Assembly: GCF_001904615.1 (NCBI RefSeq)
Contig: NZ_MRBY01000019.1
Coordinates: 28,555 to 72,134 of the forward strand
Reading direction: 5' to 3'
From: [Limnothrix rosea] IAM M-220
Lineage (GTDB): Bacteria; Cyanobacteriota; Cyanobacteriia; Cyanobacteriales; MRBY01
Length of the DNA stretch: 43,580 nucleotides
The position numbers and the translations under genes were made by a program. Positions 8,300 through 17,901 of the stretch are shown piece after piece. Under the pieces are notes generated by a model that was not told the DNA's origin, ran no database searches, and saw only the letters and a list, made by a program, of their open reading frames with translations. The first letter of the stretch is position 1. Each line of letters starts with the position of its first letter.

Positions 8300-11200
8300 G
8301 ACAATAATCTAAATGTCTTAATTTGCCACGGTTGAATCTGTAGTGAAATCTCTGTTTCTAATGGATTTTCTAGGGCATCTATTTCTTCAGTTATTCGCCA
8401 ATTAAAACTGTTTTGAAAATTAAAATCTACTGTTTTTCCTGTTGATTCATAGAAACGTAAAATCCAGCTTGATTTGCCATCTGATTGCTTGAATGCTAGA
8501 AGAACTAATGAGTTATTACCTAGGCTAAAAAAAGATTTTTGTGGTGACTGTAAATCAACAGTTTTAACAGCAATATTGTCAGGTTTATAAATTTTTAGGG
8601 GTGTATTGAAATTTTTGGCGTGACGAATAGTATCGGCTTCTTGCCAAGTATTTTTATGGGGATAAATAGCATAGGAAAAATGATGTTCACCACGATCTGC
8701 TTGGGGGTCAGGCCAAATCGGACTTTTAAGGAGCGTTAACCGAATTTGATTGGGTTTTGCATCGTAGCCATGGTGACTATTATTGATGATGCTTACTCCA
8801 TATTTGCCATCGTTTAAATCAGCCCAACGTAATGCTGGGACTTCCCATTTTGCTGCATCTTCAGAGGGCGATCGCCGGATAGTCCCGCAGGGAACTTCAT
8901 AGTCACAGTAGTTACTTTCAATAGTAAGAGGAAAGGTAGCTTTAAGAACAACTTGCTCTTCTTGCCAATCTGCGACGGTCTCAATTTTGAGGATTGGGCT
9001 ATGGGATTCAAGAATATAATCTTGCGTAAAAGTTGATTGATTTAGTTTGCGTTTGACTCGAATTATGGAACGAATTTTAGTTTTTTCTTGCCATTGAATT
9101 GAGATTAATTCAGTAGATGGTAAAGGCTTTTCTTCATAGTCTGGTGCAATATCCCACGCATCCCAATATTGACCTTTGTCTTCAAAAGCTTGTAATTGAT
9201 TACCAGCACCGGATAGAACTTGTCGTTGATTTTGCTTATCAAAGAGTTTTTCAATATTGCCTGTCTTCTGGTTGATTTTGACGCGTAAATAATCATTGTC
9301 TAAAGTGAAGTCTGGTTCGCCAACTAAATCTTCAGATCTTTGTGTCGGCGTATTTTTATCAGAGACTAGCCAATATAATGAATAGCCAATTGAGGGAATA
9401 GTTGCGGTAAAAGATAGAGTGTTTTGAGTAGTGTTTGATTCATTAATTTGACTAGGAATTTTTGTGCCAGTGTGATCGTAAACAACAGCAAATTCTTTAA
9501 TATTCAAACTAATAGTTTCAGTCCGTTCCCAATTCAGATCATTAAACAAAAGAATGGGTTTGGCTTCTGGGTGAGGTGGATTTGAGAAGTCGATATAGTT
9601 GGCGATCGCCCCAAGGATTTCTGCTAATAATTGTTCGCCAGTATCGATCACATATTGCCAATCGCGGTTGGCTTCGGTGAAAACTTCGGGGATAGATGTA
9701 CCGGGCAAAATATCGTGGAACTGATTAAATAAAACCTTTTTCCAGAGATTTTTAATGATGTCTTGATGAGCAAGATCTTCGCCCAAAGCATTGGCGATCG
9801 CCGACCAAAGTTCCACTTGTCGCAATAGGGTTTCGCAACGGCGATTAAATTGTTTTTGGTCAAGATGAACGGTGTAGTAGCCGCGGTGCAATTCGAGGTA
9901 AAGTTCGTCATCCCAAATGGGTAAATTTGGGGTATCTTTAACTTGATTTAAAAACTGTTGAGCTGTCGAGAATTTTAGCTCTGGAAAAAACGGCGATCGC
10001 CGCCATTTTTCTGCCACTTGAATCATATCTTTGGTCGGGCCACCGCCATGGTCACCCACACCGGGAATCCAAAAAATATCTTTCAGTCCCGTCTGCTCCT
10101 CCCACTTCAAGGCATAGTTCGTCATCGTGATCGGATTCGTATCCATAATGCCCGTCACATTGGGCGGAGTCATCAAGGTTAAAAGCTTCGTACCATCCGG
10201 CGATCGCCAGTTAAAAAGCCCGTGGGGAAAGGGTTTGGTGTCATTCCAGTGGAGTTTGCCCGTACCAAAAGCTTCGATGCCGCAGAGCTTACAAATTTGC
10301 GGGAGTTGCTGCGGAAAACCAAAGGTATCAGGGAGCCAAGCGATGGGTGCAGTCTTACTAAATTTCTCCAGAAAATACTCTTGCCCATAGAGAAATTGTC
10401 GAATAATCGATTCTCCCGACACCAAATTTACATCCGGCTCCACCCACATTCCTCCTAACAATTCCCACTTGTCTTTTGCCACAGCTTCAGTTATTTTCTG
10501 CCACAGATCTGGACGATTATTTTCTATCCATTCATAGAGGGCAGGAGTACTATGCCCAAAGGTTAATTCAGAGAACTCTTTTTGCAGGTTTAAAACAGAA
10601 GAAAAAGTACGTTGTCCGACCTCCCAAGTTTCATCCGTTGTCCAGAGCCATGCCATATCAAGGTGGGCATGACCCATCACATGAAATTGCCGTTCTTTTA
10701 TGGTTGCTGCCAAGGGAATTAATTTTTCCCGTACTATTTCCAAAGCCTGATCTAATTCGGCTCGACTTTGAAACGTCTCCAGCGGTAAACTCTGCAATGC
10801 AGCTTCAAGCTCAGGTAACTTTTCCGGTTCATATTTTTCGAGATAACGACTCAAAATCTGCAACTCTGTCGCCACAAATCCCGCATCCGGCTTCGCCAAA
10901 TCATCGGACTCAAAAATTAGCTCCGATTTCATTAATGCGCCGATATCATGACCCGGACTAATCAGGGCGATCGCCACCTCAAACGTTTCGCCGATGTTCA
11001 CATGGGACGAAAGGGATAACCGCGTCGAAGAATCAAACAAATCCCCCTCACAAGCCAATTCGCCATTTACAAAAACCTTTGCCTCAGCAGCCCACCAAGT
11101 CAGATTTAGCCGACAATGCAGTTCTTCCAGTTCATAATTTTTGATGTTGTGGGGAACAGTGAATTTTTGATAAAACCATGCAAGTTGTTCGCCCTTTGGA

Positions 11201-11376
11201 AACACTAAATAACCATTCTCATTCCCAGTAATAGGCTGCGATCGCTCTAGTTGAAAAGCTTCGTAATTGTTTTCTGAGACATTTCCACTCACGTAATACA
11301 ACCAATGATTTTGGGTGGGAATTGCAACCAAGGAATGAAGTTGCTCAAAAAATGTGGAAATATCGCCTGAAGACAT
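8296..11376 (-). CDS. Alpha-mannosidase, glycoside hydrolase family 38
   Basis: A 1026-residue cytosolic-type GH38 enzyme; no signal peptide is visible. The N-terminal part (to about 220) is a beta domain typical of the Ams1/MAN2C1-like group. The catalytic domain begins with HVMGHAHLDMAWLW, where His238 and Asp240 are expected zinc ligands. The nucleophile is Asp350 in WLPDTFGF. GGMWVEPD and GVGDHGGGPTKDM are further family blocks, and a long beta-sandwich region fills the C-terminus. It should remove alpha-linked mannose from oligosaccharides, perhaps during turnover of exopolysaccharide or glycans. Its 1026 residues are usual for the group. It stands alone on this strand, and its stop codon overlaps the end of the cyclase gene. 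I see no clear terminator between the two convergent genes. Confidence 0.92.
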   Translation of the reverse strand: MSSGDISTFFEQLHSLVAIPTQNHWLYYVSGNVSENNYEAFQLERSQPITGNENGYLVFPKGEQLAWFYQKFTVPHNIKNYELEELHCRLNLTWWAAEAKVFVNGELACEGDLFDSSTRLSLSSHVNIGETFEVAIALISPGHDIGALMKSELIFESDDLAKPDAGFVATELQILSRYLEKYEPEKLPELEAALQSLPLETFQSRAELDQALEIVREKLIPLAATIKERQFHVMGHAHLDMAWLWTTDETWEVGQRTFSSVLNLQKEFSELTFGHSTPALYEWIENNRPDLWQKITEAVAKDKWELLGGMWVEPDVNLVSGESIIRQFLYGQEYFLEKFSKTAPIAWLPDTFGFPQQLPQICKLCGIEAFGTGKLHWNDTKPFPHGLFNWRSPDGTKLLTLMTPPNVTGIMDTNPITMTNYALKWEEQTGLKDIFWIPGVGDHGGGPTKDMIQVAEKWRRSPFFPELKFSTAQQFLNQVKDTPNLPIWDDELYLELHRGYYTVHLDQKQFNRRCETLLRQVELWSAIANALGEDLAHQDIIKNLWKKVLFNQFHDILPGTSIPEVFTEANRDWQYVIDTGEQLLAEILGAIANYIDFSNPPHPEAKPILLFNDLNWERTETISLNIKEFAVVYDHTGTKIPSQINESNTTQNTLSFTATIPSIGYSLYWLVSDKNTPTQRSEDLVGEPDFTLDNDYLRVKINQKTGNIEKLFDKQNQRQVLSGAGNQLQAFEDKGQYWDAWDIAPDYEEKPLPSTELISIQWQEKTKIRSIIRVKRKLNQSTFTQDYILESHSPILKIETVADWQEEQVVLKATFPLTIESNYCDYEVPCGTIRRSPSEDAAKWEVPALRWADLNDGKYGVSIINNSHHGYDAKPNQIRLTLLKSPIWPDPQADRGEHHFSYAIYPHKNTWQEADTIRHAKNFNTPLKIYKPDNIAVKTVDLQSPQKSFFSLGNNSLVLLAFKQSDGKSSWILRFYESTGKTVDFNFQNSFNWRITEEIDALENPLETEISLQIQPWQIKTFRLLS

Positions 11377-11499
11377 AAATACCGCTTAAATTCCGATGAA
11401 ATGAATAACCATGGCGAAGAAACATTAACTTATTGTGTTACTCCGTAAAATTTCTTTCAATATCAAGAAGTAACACTATCAATTTTGGTTGATATTTCA

Positions 11500-12102
11500 A
11501 TGTTATCTTTCTCCACCCGAACAAATATTGCGACAACGTCCAGAAGGTCTAAAAATCAAAGCAAACTATCTACCATCACGAATTTATTGATGATGTTAGG
11601 GGGCATTGCCGTCAGCCCGCTCATGATGGAAAAAGTGGCGATCGCCCAAATATCCTACCCACAATACGGTGTGACGGCACAACATGAGGGCGGGAACTGT
11701 TTACCGGTGCGTTCAGAGCCTAATCCCAATGCATTTATGGTTGCTTGTGTTTCTAATGGATCGACACTTAAGCCTGTGGTTGGGGAGCGAAACGGTTGGA
11801 TACAACTCAACAGCGGCAATTGGACATGGAAAAATAGCACTAGCCTGAAAGCGGTTACAGTATCAACGCCTCCCCCAAACCGAACCCCAGCTTCAACAGC
11901 AGGATTTCCTATCTATGGCGCAACTGTCCAATCTCCCGCAGGTTGCTCCTATGCCCGCAAAGCGCCTTCTACGGCCGGAGATCTTGCTTCCGATTGTCTT
12001 CCTAACAGTACAGAATTAAAAGCCCTTATTGGACAGCAAGGTGGCTGGTATCAACTCAGCAGCGGTAACTGGATTTTCGGAGGTAATGTGCGAGTGCCTT
12101 AA
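11500..12102 (+). CDS. Exported protein with two SH3-like repeats
   Basis: A 200-residue protein with a long N-terminal region, a hydrophobic segment (LLMMLGGIAVSPLMM) and an AIAQ cleavage site near residue 52. The mature part contains two related repeats. The first runs from CLPVRSEPN to RNGWIQLNSGNW, the second from CSYARKAPS to QGGWYQLSSGNW. They are joined by a Thr/Pro-rich linker. The paired Cys, the VRSEP-like entry and the GW.QL..GNW end resemble bacterial SH3 domains, so cell-wall or surface-polymer binding is plausible. A TTG at 11485 would add five residues; ATG 11500 is more likely. It reads divergently from the mannosidase and ends before a hairpin terminator. Confidence 0.7.
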   Translation: MLSFSTRTNIATTSRRSKNQSKLSTITNLLMMLGGIAVSPLMMEKVAIAQISYPQYGVTAQHEGGNCLPVRSEPNPNAFMVACVSNGSTLKPVVGERNGWIQLNSGNWTWKNSTSLKAVTVSTPPPNRTPASTAGFPIYGATVQSPAGCSYARKAPSTAGDLASDCLPNSTELKALIGQQGGWYQLSSGNWIFGGNVRVP

Positions 12103-12133
12103 ATTATGAATCGCGGTAAAAACTAAAATTTCT

Positions 12134-12181
12134 AGTTCAGTTCCCCCTGCATTTATGTATTGAACAACTGAACTTTTTTTA
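12134..12181 (+). terminator. Rho-independent terminator of the SH3-like gene
   Basis: AGTTCAG (12134-12140) pairs with CTGAACT (12168-12174), extended by TTC/GAA after a small bulge, and the stem is followed at once by a run of seven T. It lies 32 bases after the stop codon at 12102. Confidence 0.7.
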
Positions 12182-12264
12182 TATCTCAATTTAGATTCTG
12201 TCTGATGGGGCGATCGCCACTCTTTTTGAGCACCTATAATTAGGATTAGTCGGGTTCTAAGAGC

Positions 12265-12630
12265 GTGATGAATACTGTCGAAATTCAATCTGTGTCCGAT
12301 ACAAACGGTAAAACTTTTTTATCGAGCAACCTCTGGGAAAAAATCTTCTATTGGCGAAACAATGGGACAAGCTCTCGATGCGCTGATGCAAGAACTCGAA
12401 GAGGTAAAATTTCCTGCATTGCTGGTCAGTCAAAATTTTCAGCCGGATATCTTTTTTTCTGAAGCCCAACAAAAACGACTAGCGAAATTAATGAACTTAT
12501 GGCGAAACGCTAGCAAAATGAACAATTAAAGCCATCGTTACAACAAGAATTAGACGAACTCGTTGAAATAGAACTCGAAGCAAGTATAGTTCGTGCCGCC
12601 AGTACTTTCGCGGGTCAAGAAGTTTCGTAA
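12265..12630 (+). pseudogene. Frameshifted small gene, partner of the HNH fragment
   Basis: Three successive reading frames join into one about 120-residue protein. The first, from ATG 12265, reads MNTVEIQSVSDTNGKTF. After a T-run at about 12312-12317 the coherent reading moves to another frame (IEQPLGKKSSIGETMGQALD, then SEAQQKRLAKLMNLWRN). Near 12511-12516 it moves again to LQQELDELVEIELEASIVRA and stops at 12630. Helical, charged sequence of this kind is found beside HNH-endonuclease genes in cyanobacteria, as I recall. Two frameshifts make it a pseudogene unless they are sequencing errors; the first lies in a homopolymer. I do not know its function. Confidence 0.6.
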
Positions 12631-12737
12631 ATCCTTTTTATCCAGTTATTGCTGAGCAGGCGCAACATCGTTGCGAATACTGCCATGCTCCAGAAATTGT
12701 GTTTAATTCTCCATTTGAATTAGGTTTATTCCCGTGA
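12627..12737 (+). pseudogene. HNH endonuclease N-terminal fragment
   Basis: In this frame the sequence encodes AEQAQHRCEYCHAPEIVFN, the zinc-binding CxxC start of a cyanobacterial HNH endonuclease. It then reads PFELG and stops at 12737. The family normally continues with a valine/glutamate/histidine segment carrying the catalytic HNH residues; here those are missing, so the gene is truncated. No good start codon is visible, and its frame overlaps the end of the preceding decayed gene by a few bases, consistent with a former two-gene operon. Confidence 0.65.
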
Positions 12738-12764
12738 ATATTTAAAGGGCGATCGCCCCATTCA

Positions 12765-13427
12765 TCACAGAGCATTTTGTAAAGCTTGTACAACCTTGCC
12801 AGTATCACCATTTAATAAAGCTGGCACATCTAAAACTAATCCTTGAAACTCTCGACTGCGTAACAAACCATTCGTATCGGGCGATAATTTTTGATATCTA
12901 CCATCCCCTAAAACAAACCAGTCAATCTCTTGGTCAAATGTTCGCCACACCAAATATTCCTTTACGCCATTTCGTTCAAAAGCATCCTTTTTGCCATGCA
13001 AATCATAGGAAGTCGTGCTTGCAGAAATTTCCACAACTAGCTCTGGTGAGCCAACAAGATAGCCATCCTCACTAACCGAAGTCCGCCCACTATCAGCCCG
13101 AAACATCACAATGTCAGGCTGAGGTTCATTGTCATTATCGAGTCGTACAGTCGGTTCAATACCAATTCTCAAATTTGGGTGATTGGCTTTGTATAATCCC
13201 AGCCAAGTCACTAAATTACTGTGGGGTTCTGCATGGGGGGTGAACCTGAGAGGTGATGCCACGTAGACGACTCCTTCAATTAATTCCGCTTTTTTTACAT
13301 CTGGACTAGCCGCATATCGCCGCTCAAACTCAGCTTGATTGAGGCGATCGCCATTTTCGAGAAACGGAATTGTCCGAGATGAATCTGCTAGCACCATACC
13401 TAGAACACCTGCTGTTACTTCGCTCAC
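12765..13427 (-). CDS. Uma2 (DUF820) family endonuclease-like protein
   Basis: A 220-residue protein of the PD-(D/E)xK-fold Uma2 group, which is greatly expanded in cyanobacteria. Family blocks are AELIEGVVYVASP, PQPDIVMF, ELVVEISASTTSYDL and KDAFERNGVKEYLVW; the Asp of PDI, Glu of VEIS and Lys of KKDAF form the nuclease core. The real cellular role of Uma2 proteins is unknown. The start is GTG 13427 (weak GAG upstream) or an ATG about ten codons inside. It stands alone, on the opposite strand to the decayed HNH locus. Confidence 0.85.
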   Translation of the reverse strand: MSEVTAGVLGMVLADSSRTIPFLENGDRLNQAEFERRYAASPDVKKAELIEGVVYVASPLRFTPHAEPHSNLVTWLGLYKANHPNLRIGIEPTVRLDNDNEPQPDIVMFRADSGRTSVSEDGYLVGSPELVVEISASTTSYDLHGKKDAFERNGVKEYLVWRTFDQEIDWFVLGDGRYQKLSPDTNGLLRSREFQGLVLDVPALLNGDTGKVVQALQNAL

Positions 13428-13517
13428 CTCAATTTAACACTCTCATCCTGAATCGAAAGATAGAGCGGCGATCGCCTTTTATTGCGACTCAGTATTGACC
13501 ATCAAAAGCTATCGAAA

Positions 13518-13814
13518 TTATTGGAAGCGAGATTGTTGTTGAGGAGCTTGTTTTAAGTGAAGGCAAGCAAGTACAGTAACTTGCTTCTCTGTGATTAGAT
13601 AAAAAAGAGCGTAGGGAAAGCGACGAATTATTTTGCGGCGAAGATTTTTCAAAACGACAAGATAGGCTTCAGGATAGCGTTGAATCTGTGCCAAATTACT
13701 ATCAATTATGCGGATAAATTCTGAACCCAATCCTTTGCTACGTTTTTCGTACCAATCGTATATATTTTCTAGGTCTTGCTCAGTCTGAGAAGTTATGAAG
13801 ATTGGCAACTTCAT
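13518..13814 (-). CDS. RelE/ParE-family toxin
   Basis: A 98-residue toxin starting MKLPIFITSQTEQDLENIY. Family features are the N-terminal helix DLENIYDWYEKRSKGLG, the central LAQIQRYPEAY and the basic strand RRKIIRRFPYALFY followed by a C-terminal strand. These fit the ParE/RelE fold, which poisons gyrase or cuts mRNA at the ribosome; which one applies cannot be told here. The start was set at ATG 13814, since this overlaps the antitoxin stop by four bases in the usual ATGA arrangement. An upstream start would add eleven unlikely residues. Confidence 0.88.
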   Translation of the reverse strand: MKLPIFITSQTEQDLENIYDWYEKRSKGLGSEFIRIIDSNLAQIQRYPEAYLVVLKNLRRKIIRRFPYALFYLITEKQVTVLACLHLKQAPQQQSRFQ

Positions 13815-14026
13815 TTGTCTAAAATCCGCTGTCGCACATCCGCCCAAGCAGAAACATCATCTGGATTATCTTTGTGTTGAATGAGTCGATGATCAAGTTC
13901 TTCTACTTGACTGGGAGTCAGGGGTAATTCTTCTGTTGATGTCGCGATATCATCCCATAGATCTTGAACGAGTTGAATCTTCTCAGCAAGACTCAATTCC
14001 TTAATTTGTTCAGAAAGAACGCTCAT
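13811..14026 (-). CDS. Addiction-module antitoxin for the ParE-type toxin
   Basis: A 71-residue acidic, helical protein. IKELSLAEKIQLVQDLWDDI followed by LTPSQVEELDHRLIQHKDNP and DVRQRILDK is the pattern of the unstable-antitoxin family (PF09720-like) that pairs with ParE/RelE toxins. It comes first in the two-gene operon and overlaps the toxin start by 4 bases, giving translational coupling. It should neutralise the toxin and probably represses its own promoter. Confidence 0.9.
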   Translation of the reverse strand: MSVLSEQIKELSLAEKIQLVQDLWDDIATSTEELPLTPSQVEELDHRLIQHKDNPDDVSAWADVRQRILDK

Positions 14027-14115
14027 AAGAATTTTGTAAGGCGCATGGTGACTACAATCTTAGCCCATGAGTCAAAAGGGCGATCGCCCCTTGGATATTC
14101 TTTCTGGCCTGTTTT

Positions 14116-14247
14116 TCAAATCGTTATGCAAAAAAAACTGTTTGAGCAATCGTTAAGCTTTGCATCAGTTTGATCGTGTTTAGCGCAGCCTAAGCTTGCC
14201 ATCAAATTACGCCAGCGCTGCCAAAGCTCCGAATGTGAGGAATTCAT
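14116..14247 (-). CDS. Possible 43-residue small protein or gene remnant
   Basis: In the 345-base gap before the GH57 gene, the minus strand has an ATG at 14247 preceded by AAGGATAAA and a 43-residue frame starting MNSSHSELWQRWRNLMASLG. The first 20 residues look like a real helical N-terminus; the rest is less convincing, so it may be a truncated gene. I do not recognise a family. Nothing else in 14027-14371 stands out apart from HIP1 sites. Confidence 0.25.
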   Translation of the reverse strand: MNSSHSELWQRWRNLMASLGCAKHDQTDAKLNDCSNSFFCITI

Positions 14248-14371
14248 TTTATCCTTGCAAAACGTTACGGTTCCCACAGGAACCCGAAGGGCGATCGTTA
14301 TGATTTAGAGGTACGTTTCTACGTATTTACCGTGCGTAGACCTTCAGAGAATCTACAGGCAAATTTCCTAT

Positions 14372-16603
14372 ATGTCCCACCCCCTCTACATCGCTTTCAT
14401 CTGGCACCAGCATCAGCCTCTCTACAAAGCTCCGGATGGACAGTACCACTTGCCTTGGGTGCGGCTCCACGGCACAAAAGATTATTTAGATCTCATTTTG
14501 CTCCTCGAAAAATATCCCCGTCTCCACCAAACGGTGAATTTAGTTCCTTCACTGATTATGCAGTTGGAGGATTATGCGGAAGGGACGGCGCTGGATCCTT
14601 ACCTAAAACTGGCATTAACACCAGTGGAAGATCTTGATTCTGACCAGAAATGGTACATTCTTGAGCACTTTTTTGACGGCAACCACCGCACGCTCATTGA
14701 CCCCCACCCCCGCTATTCCGAACTCTATACCCAGCGGCAAGAGAAGGGTCGGGCTTGGTGTCTAGAAAATTGGAGTGACCAAGATTTTTCGGATCTCCTT
14801 GCTTGGCATAATTTGGCTTGGATTGACCCGCTCTTCTGGGATGATCCAGAGATTGCGGCTTGGCTCGAACAGGATCGCGGCTTTACTTTAGGCGATCGCC
14901 AGCGTATTTATTCCAAACAACGGGAAATCATTAAGCGCATTATCCCCAAGCATAAAGAGATGCAGGATAACGGTCAGCTCGAAGTGACTACCACGCCCTA
15001 CACTCACCCCATTTTGCCGCTCTTGGCTGATACCGATGCGGGTCAGGTGGCTGTGCCCGAAATGGAGCTGCCGGAAAATCGGTTTATGTGGTCAGAGGAT
15101 ATTCCCCGTCACCTCAATCGTGCGAAGGAAATGTACCGCGATCGCTTTGATCGGGAAGTACGCGGTTTGTGGCCGTCGGAGCAATCGGTCAGTCCGGAAG
15201 TGATTGACCCGATCGCCGCCGCAGGCTTTAAGTGGATTTGTTCCGACGAGGCAGTTTTGGGCTGGAGCCTTAAGCATTTCTTCCACCGCGATGAAGTGGG
15301 TAATGTCTACGAACCGGAGATGATGTACCGTCCCTATCGTCTTGAAACCCCTTCCGGTGATTTGTCCATTGTGTTCCGGGATCACCGTCTCTCTGACCTC
15401 GTCGGCTTTACCTATAGCGGCATGGAGCCTGACGATGCAGCTAGTGATTTAGTCGGTCACCTAGAGGCGATCGCCCGTAGTCTCCGCAAAAAACAAAAAG
15501 ACCCCAAAACCACAACCCTCGAAGAACCCCATCTCGTGACCATTGCCCTAGACGGCGAAAACTGTTGGGAATTCTATGAGCGGGACGGCATTCCTTTCCT
15601 AACGGCGTTATACGAAAAACTCAGCGCCGACAAAAATTTAGAGCTAGTCACAGTCTCCGAATTTATTGAGCAATTTCCACCAACCACCACCATTCCTCGT
15701 CAGGATCTCCACAGTGGCTCATGGGTAGATGGCAGCTTTACCACTTGGATCGGTGACCCCGCGAAAAACCGTGCTTGGGATCTGCTGTACAAAGCCCGTA
15801 AAACCCTTGAAGCCCACCCCGAAGCGACCGAAATCACGAACCCTGAAGCGTGGGAATCCCTCTTCGCCGCCGAAGGTTCCGACTGGTTTTGGTGGTTTGG
15901 CTATGGTCACTCCTCCAACCAAGATGCAATGTTTGACCAGCTTTTCCGGGAGCATGTCGCCGGAATTTACAAAGCCCTCAATGAGCCTGTACCACCGGAA
16001 GTGATGCAGCCCATTGAAAAGCATGACCAGCAAGAAGAACATATGCCCCAAAGCTTTATTCATCCCGTCATTGATGGCATTGGCGACGAGCAAGATTGGG
16101 AAAAAGCGGGTTGTATTCAGATTGGCGGTGCGCGCGGAACCATGCACCAAAGTAGCGCTCTACAGCGGCTTTTCTATGGTTGGGATCACCTGAATTTCTA
16201 TCTCCGCCTTGATTTGCGTCGGGGTGTGAAGTGGGGTGAGGAACTACCATCAGAACTACATTTACTCTGTTTCTATCCCGGGATCAACTGTCCCATCAGC
16301 CCTGCGCCGATCGCCAGTATGCCCGACCAAGAACCTTTAAATTATCTGTTCCGTCACCACATCGGCATTAACCTTGTGACGGGTTCAACGTGGTTTGAGG
16401 AAGCTCTGGATTATGGTCAATGGTGTCCGCGAGCTGCCCACGCAAAAATGGCCTATAAGGAATGTCTCGAAATCTCTGTGCCGTGGGATATTCTAGGGGT
16501 CAAGCCCGATGTGCGTCTCAACCTGGTGGCAATCCTTGCCGATGATGGCGAGTATCATAGCTTTGTGCCCGAAAATCAATTTGTGACGCTTCAAGTGCCC
16601 TAG
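14372..16603 (+). CDS. Glycoside hydrolase family 57 protein
   Basis: A 743-residue GH57 enzyme, the family of alpha-amylase, amylopullulanase and glycogen-branching activities. Family motifs are in order: FIWHQHQPLY (motif 1), nucleophile Glu270 in GLWPSEQSVSPE, and the acid/base Asp394 in ALDGENCWEFY. A C-terminal beta-domain runs from about 560 to 743. No signal peptide is visible, so it probably acts on storage glucan or cytosolic oligosaccharides. The exact activity cannot be told from motifs alone. It begins with ATG 14372 (MSHPLYIAF), the usual start for this group. It is followed by the VWA gene on the same strand, 166 bases later. Confidence 0.9.
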   Translation: MSHPLYIAFIWHQHQPLYKAPDGQYHLPWVRLHGTKDYLDLILLLEKYPRLHQTVNLVPSLIMQLEDYAEGTALDPYLKLALTPVEDLDSDQKWYILEHFFDGNHRTLIDPHPRYSELYTQRQEKGRAWCLENWSDQDFSDLLAWHNLAWIDPLFWDDPEIAAWLEQDRGFTLGDRQRIYSKQREIIKRIIPKHKEMQDNGQLEVTTTPYTHPILPLLADTDAGQVAVPEMELPENRFMWSEDIPRHLNRAKEMYRDRFDREVRGLWPSEQSVSPEVIDPIAAAGFKWICSDEAVLGWSLKHFFHRDEVGNVYEPEMMYRPYRLETPSGDLSIVFRDHRLSDLVGFTYSGMEPDDAASDLVGHLEAIARSLRKKQKDPKTTTLEEPHLVTIALDGENCWEFYERDGIPFLTALYEKLSADKNLELVTVSEFIEQFPPTTTIPRQDLHSGSWVDGSFTTWIGDPAKNRAWDLLYKARKTLEAHPEATEITNPEAWESLFAAEGSDWFWWFGYGHSSNQDAMFDQLFREHVAGIYKALNEPVPPEVMQPIEKHDQQEEHMPQSFIHPVIDGIGDEQDWEKAGCIQIGGARGTMHQSSALQRLFYGWDHLNFYLRLDLRRGVKWGEELPSELHLLCFYPGINCPISPAPIASMPDQEPLNYLFRHHIGINLVTGSTWFEEALDYGQWCPRAAHAKMAYKECLEISVPWDILGVKPDVRLNLVAILADDGEYHSFVPENQFVTLQVP

Positions 16604-16769
16604 GCCAATTGGCTGACAAAAGATTGCTCTTCCGGAAGGGCGATCGCCGAGACGGTAATGGAGAGTGACGCAGCGTTACGACTTTGTTACCGTTTTTGAT
16701 TTTTGAGACACAAAATCAGGGTCATCTGCGTCAATAGAAATTACGCCAGATTCTATCAGGATCGAAATC

Positions 16770-17876
16770 ATGTCTTTGTCTCGTTTATTTCGGACTGCTG
16801 CTCTTTCTCTCTCCTTTGTCCTCATGCCCTGGGTGGCGATCGCCGAGGAGAAGCCCACCATTCAGCTCGCTATTTTGCTCGATTCCAGCAATAGTATGGA
16901 TGGTTTAATTGACCAGACCCGTAGCCAAATCTGGACTGTAGTCAATGCCCTCACAGATGTGCGTAAAGATGGGCAAGTTCCCAATTTTGAGGTGGCACTG
17001 TATCACTACGGTAATGACTCCCTCCCTTCCTACGAAGGCTTTAACCGCCAACTGACAGACTTTACTCCAGAGCTAGACAACGTCTCAGAAAAGCTCTTTG
17101 AAATTCAGACCAATGGCGGTCAAGAGTACAGCGGCTGGGTGATTAAATCCGCAGTCAACCAACTCACTTGGGAAGACGATAGCGACGATTTTCGGGCGAT
17201 TTTTATTGCAGGGAACGAACCCTTCGATCAAGGGAAAGTGGGCTGGCAAGAGGCGATCGCCCTCGCTAGAGCCGAAGATATTATCGTCAATACGATTTAC
17301 TGTGGCAGCGCCGAAAATCGCGAACGAGCTTTGTGGGCAGAGGGAGCCGAAATCGCCAGCGGTGCAAACTTTAATATCAACCAAGACCGTGCGGTGATCG
17401 TCCGTCCATCTCCCTACGATGATGATATTCGAGCACTTAACGACAAGCTCAATTCGACCTATATTCCCTACGGCGATGATGGCGTTCGGGGTCTTAACCG
17501 TCAGATTCAGCAAGACGTAAATGCCGGGGCGGCGATCGTCACCCGTGGCAGCTCTAAGAGTTCCGCGTACTACCGCAATGCTTCTTGGGATCTCGTTGAT
17601 GCTTTAGAAGAAGAGGCTGTTGATTTAGCAACCTTACCTGAGGAAGCATTACCTCTTTCACTTCAGGGTTTAACGCTCGAAGAAAAGGAAAGCTATATTC
17701 AAGGCGTGGAAGCAGAACGGCAAGAAACCCAAGCTCAAATTCGTGCGCTAACCGAGCAGCGGGAAGCCTATCTACGTAATTTACCTGTCGATGAAGATGT
17801 CACCGATACCCTCGAATATGCAATGATTCAATCTCTCCGGGAACAGCTCGCTCGCAAGGGTTTTGTCCTCGAATAA
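16770..17876 (+). CDS. Exported von Willebrand factor A domain protein
   Basis: A 368-residue protein with a signal peptide (about 1-25, cleavage after WVAIA). A VWA domain follows at once: AILLDSSNSMDGL carries the DxSxS metal-ion-dependent adhesion site. The domain runs to about residue 200, with FIAGNEPF and NTIYCGS strands. The C-terminal part (about 280-368) is helical and charged, with a likely coiled coil around EKESYIQGVEAERQETQAQ. It probably binds a protein or metal partner at the cell surface or in the periplasm. It is transcribed in the same direction as the GH57 gene and ends at a terminator. Confidence 0.85.
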   Translation: MSLSRLFRTAALSLSFVLMPWVAIAEEKPTIQLAILLDSSNSMDGLIDQTRSQIWTVVNALTDVRKDGQVPNFEVALYHYGNDSLPSYEGFNRQLTDFTPELDNVSEKLFEIQTNGGQEYSGWVIKSAVNQLTWEDDSDDFRAIFIAGNEPFDQGKVGWQEAIALARAEDIIVNTIYCGSAENRERALWAEGAEIASGANFNINQDRAVIVRPSPYDDDIRALNDKLNSTYIPYGDDGVRGLNRQIQQDVNAGAAIVTRGSSKSSAYYRNASWDLVDALEEEAVDLATLPEEALPLSLQGLTLEEKESYIQGVEAERQETQAQIRALTEQREAYLRNLPVDEDVTDTLEYAMIQSLREQLARKGFVLE

Positions 17877-17901
17877 AGGATTACTCAATCAATAAATTTT
17901 T

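Noticed and set aside
14332-14637. 101-codon frame overlapping the start of the GH57 gene
   Set aside because: It is out of frame with the clear GH57 protein and has no family features.
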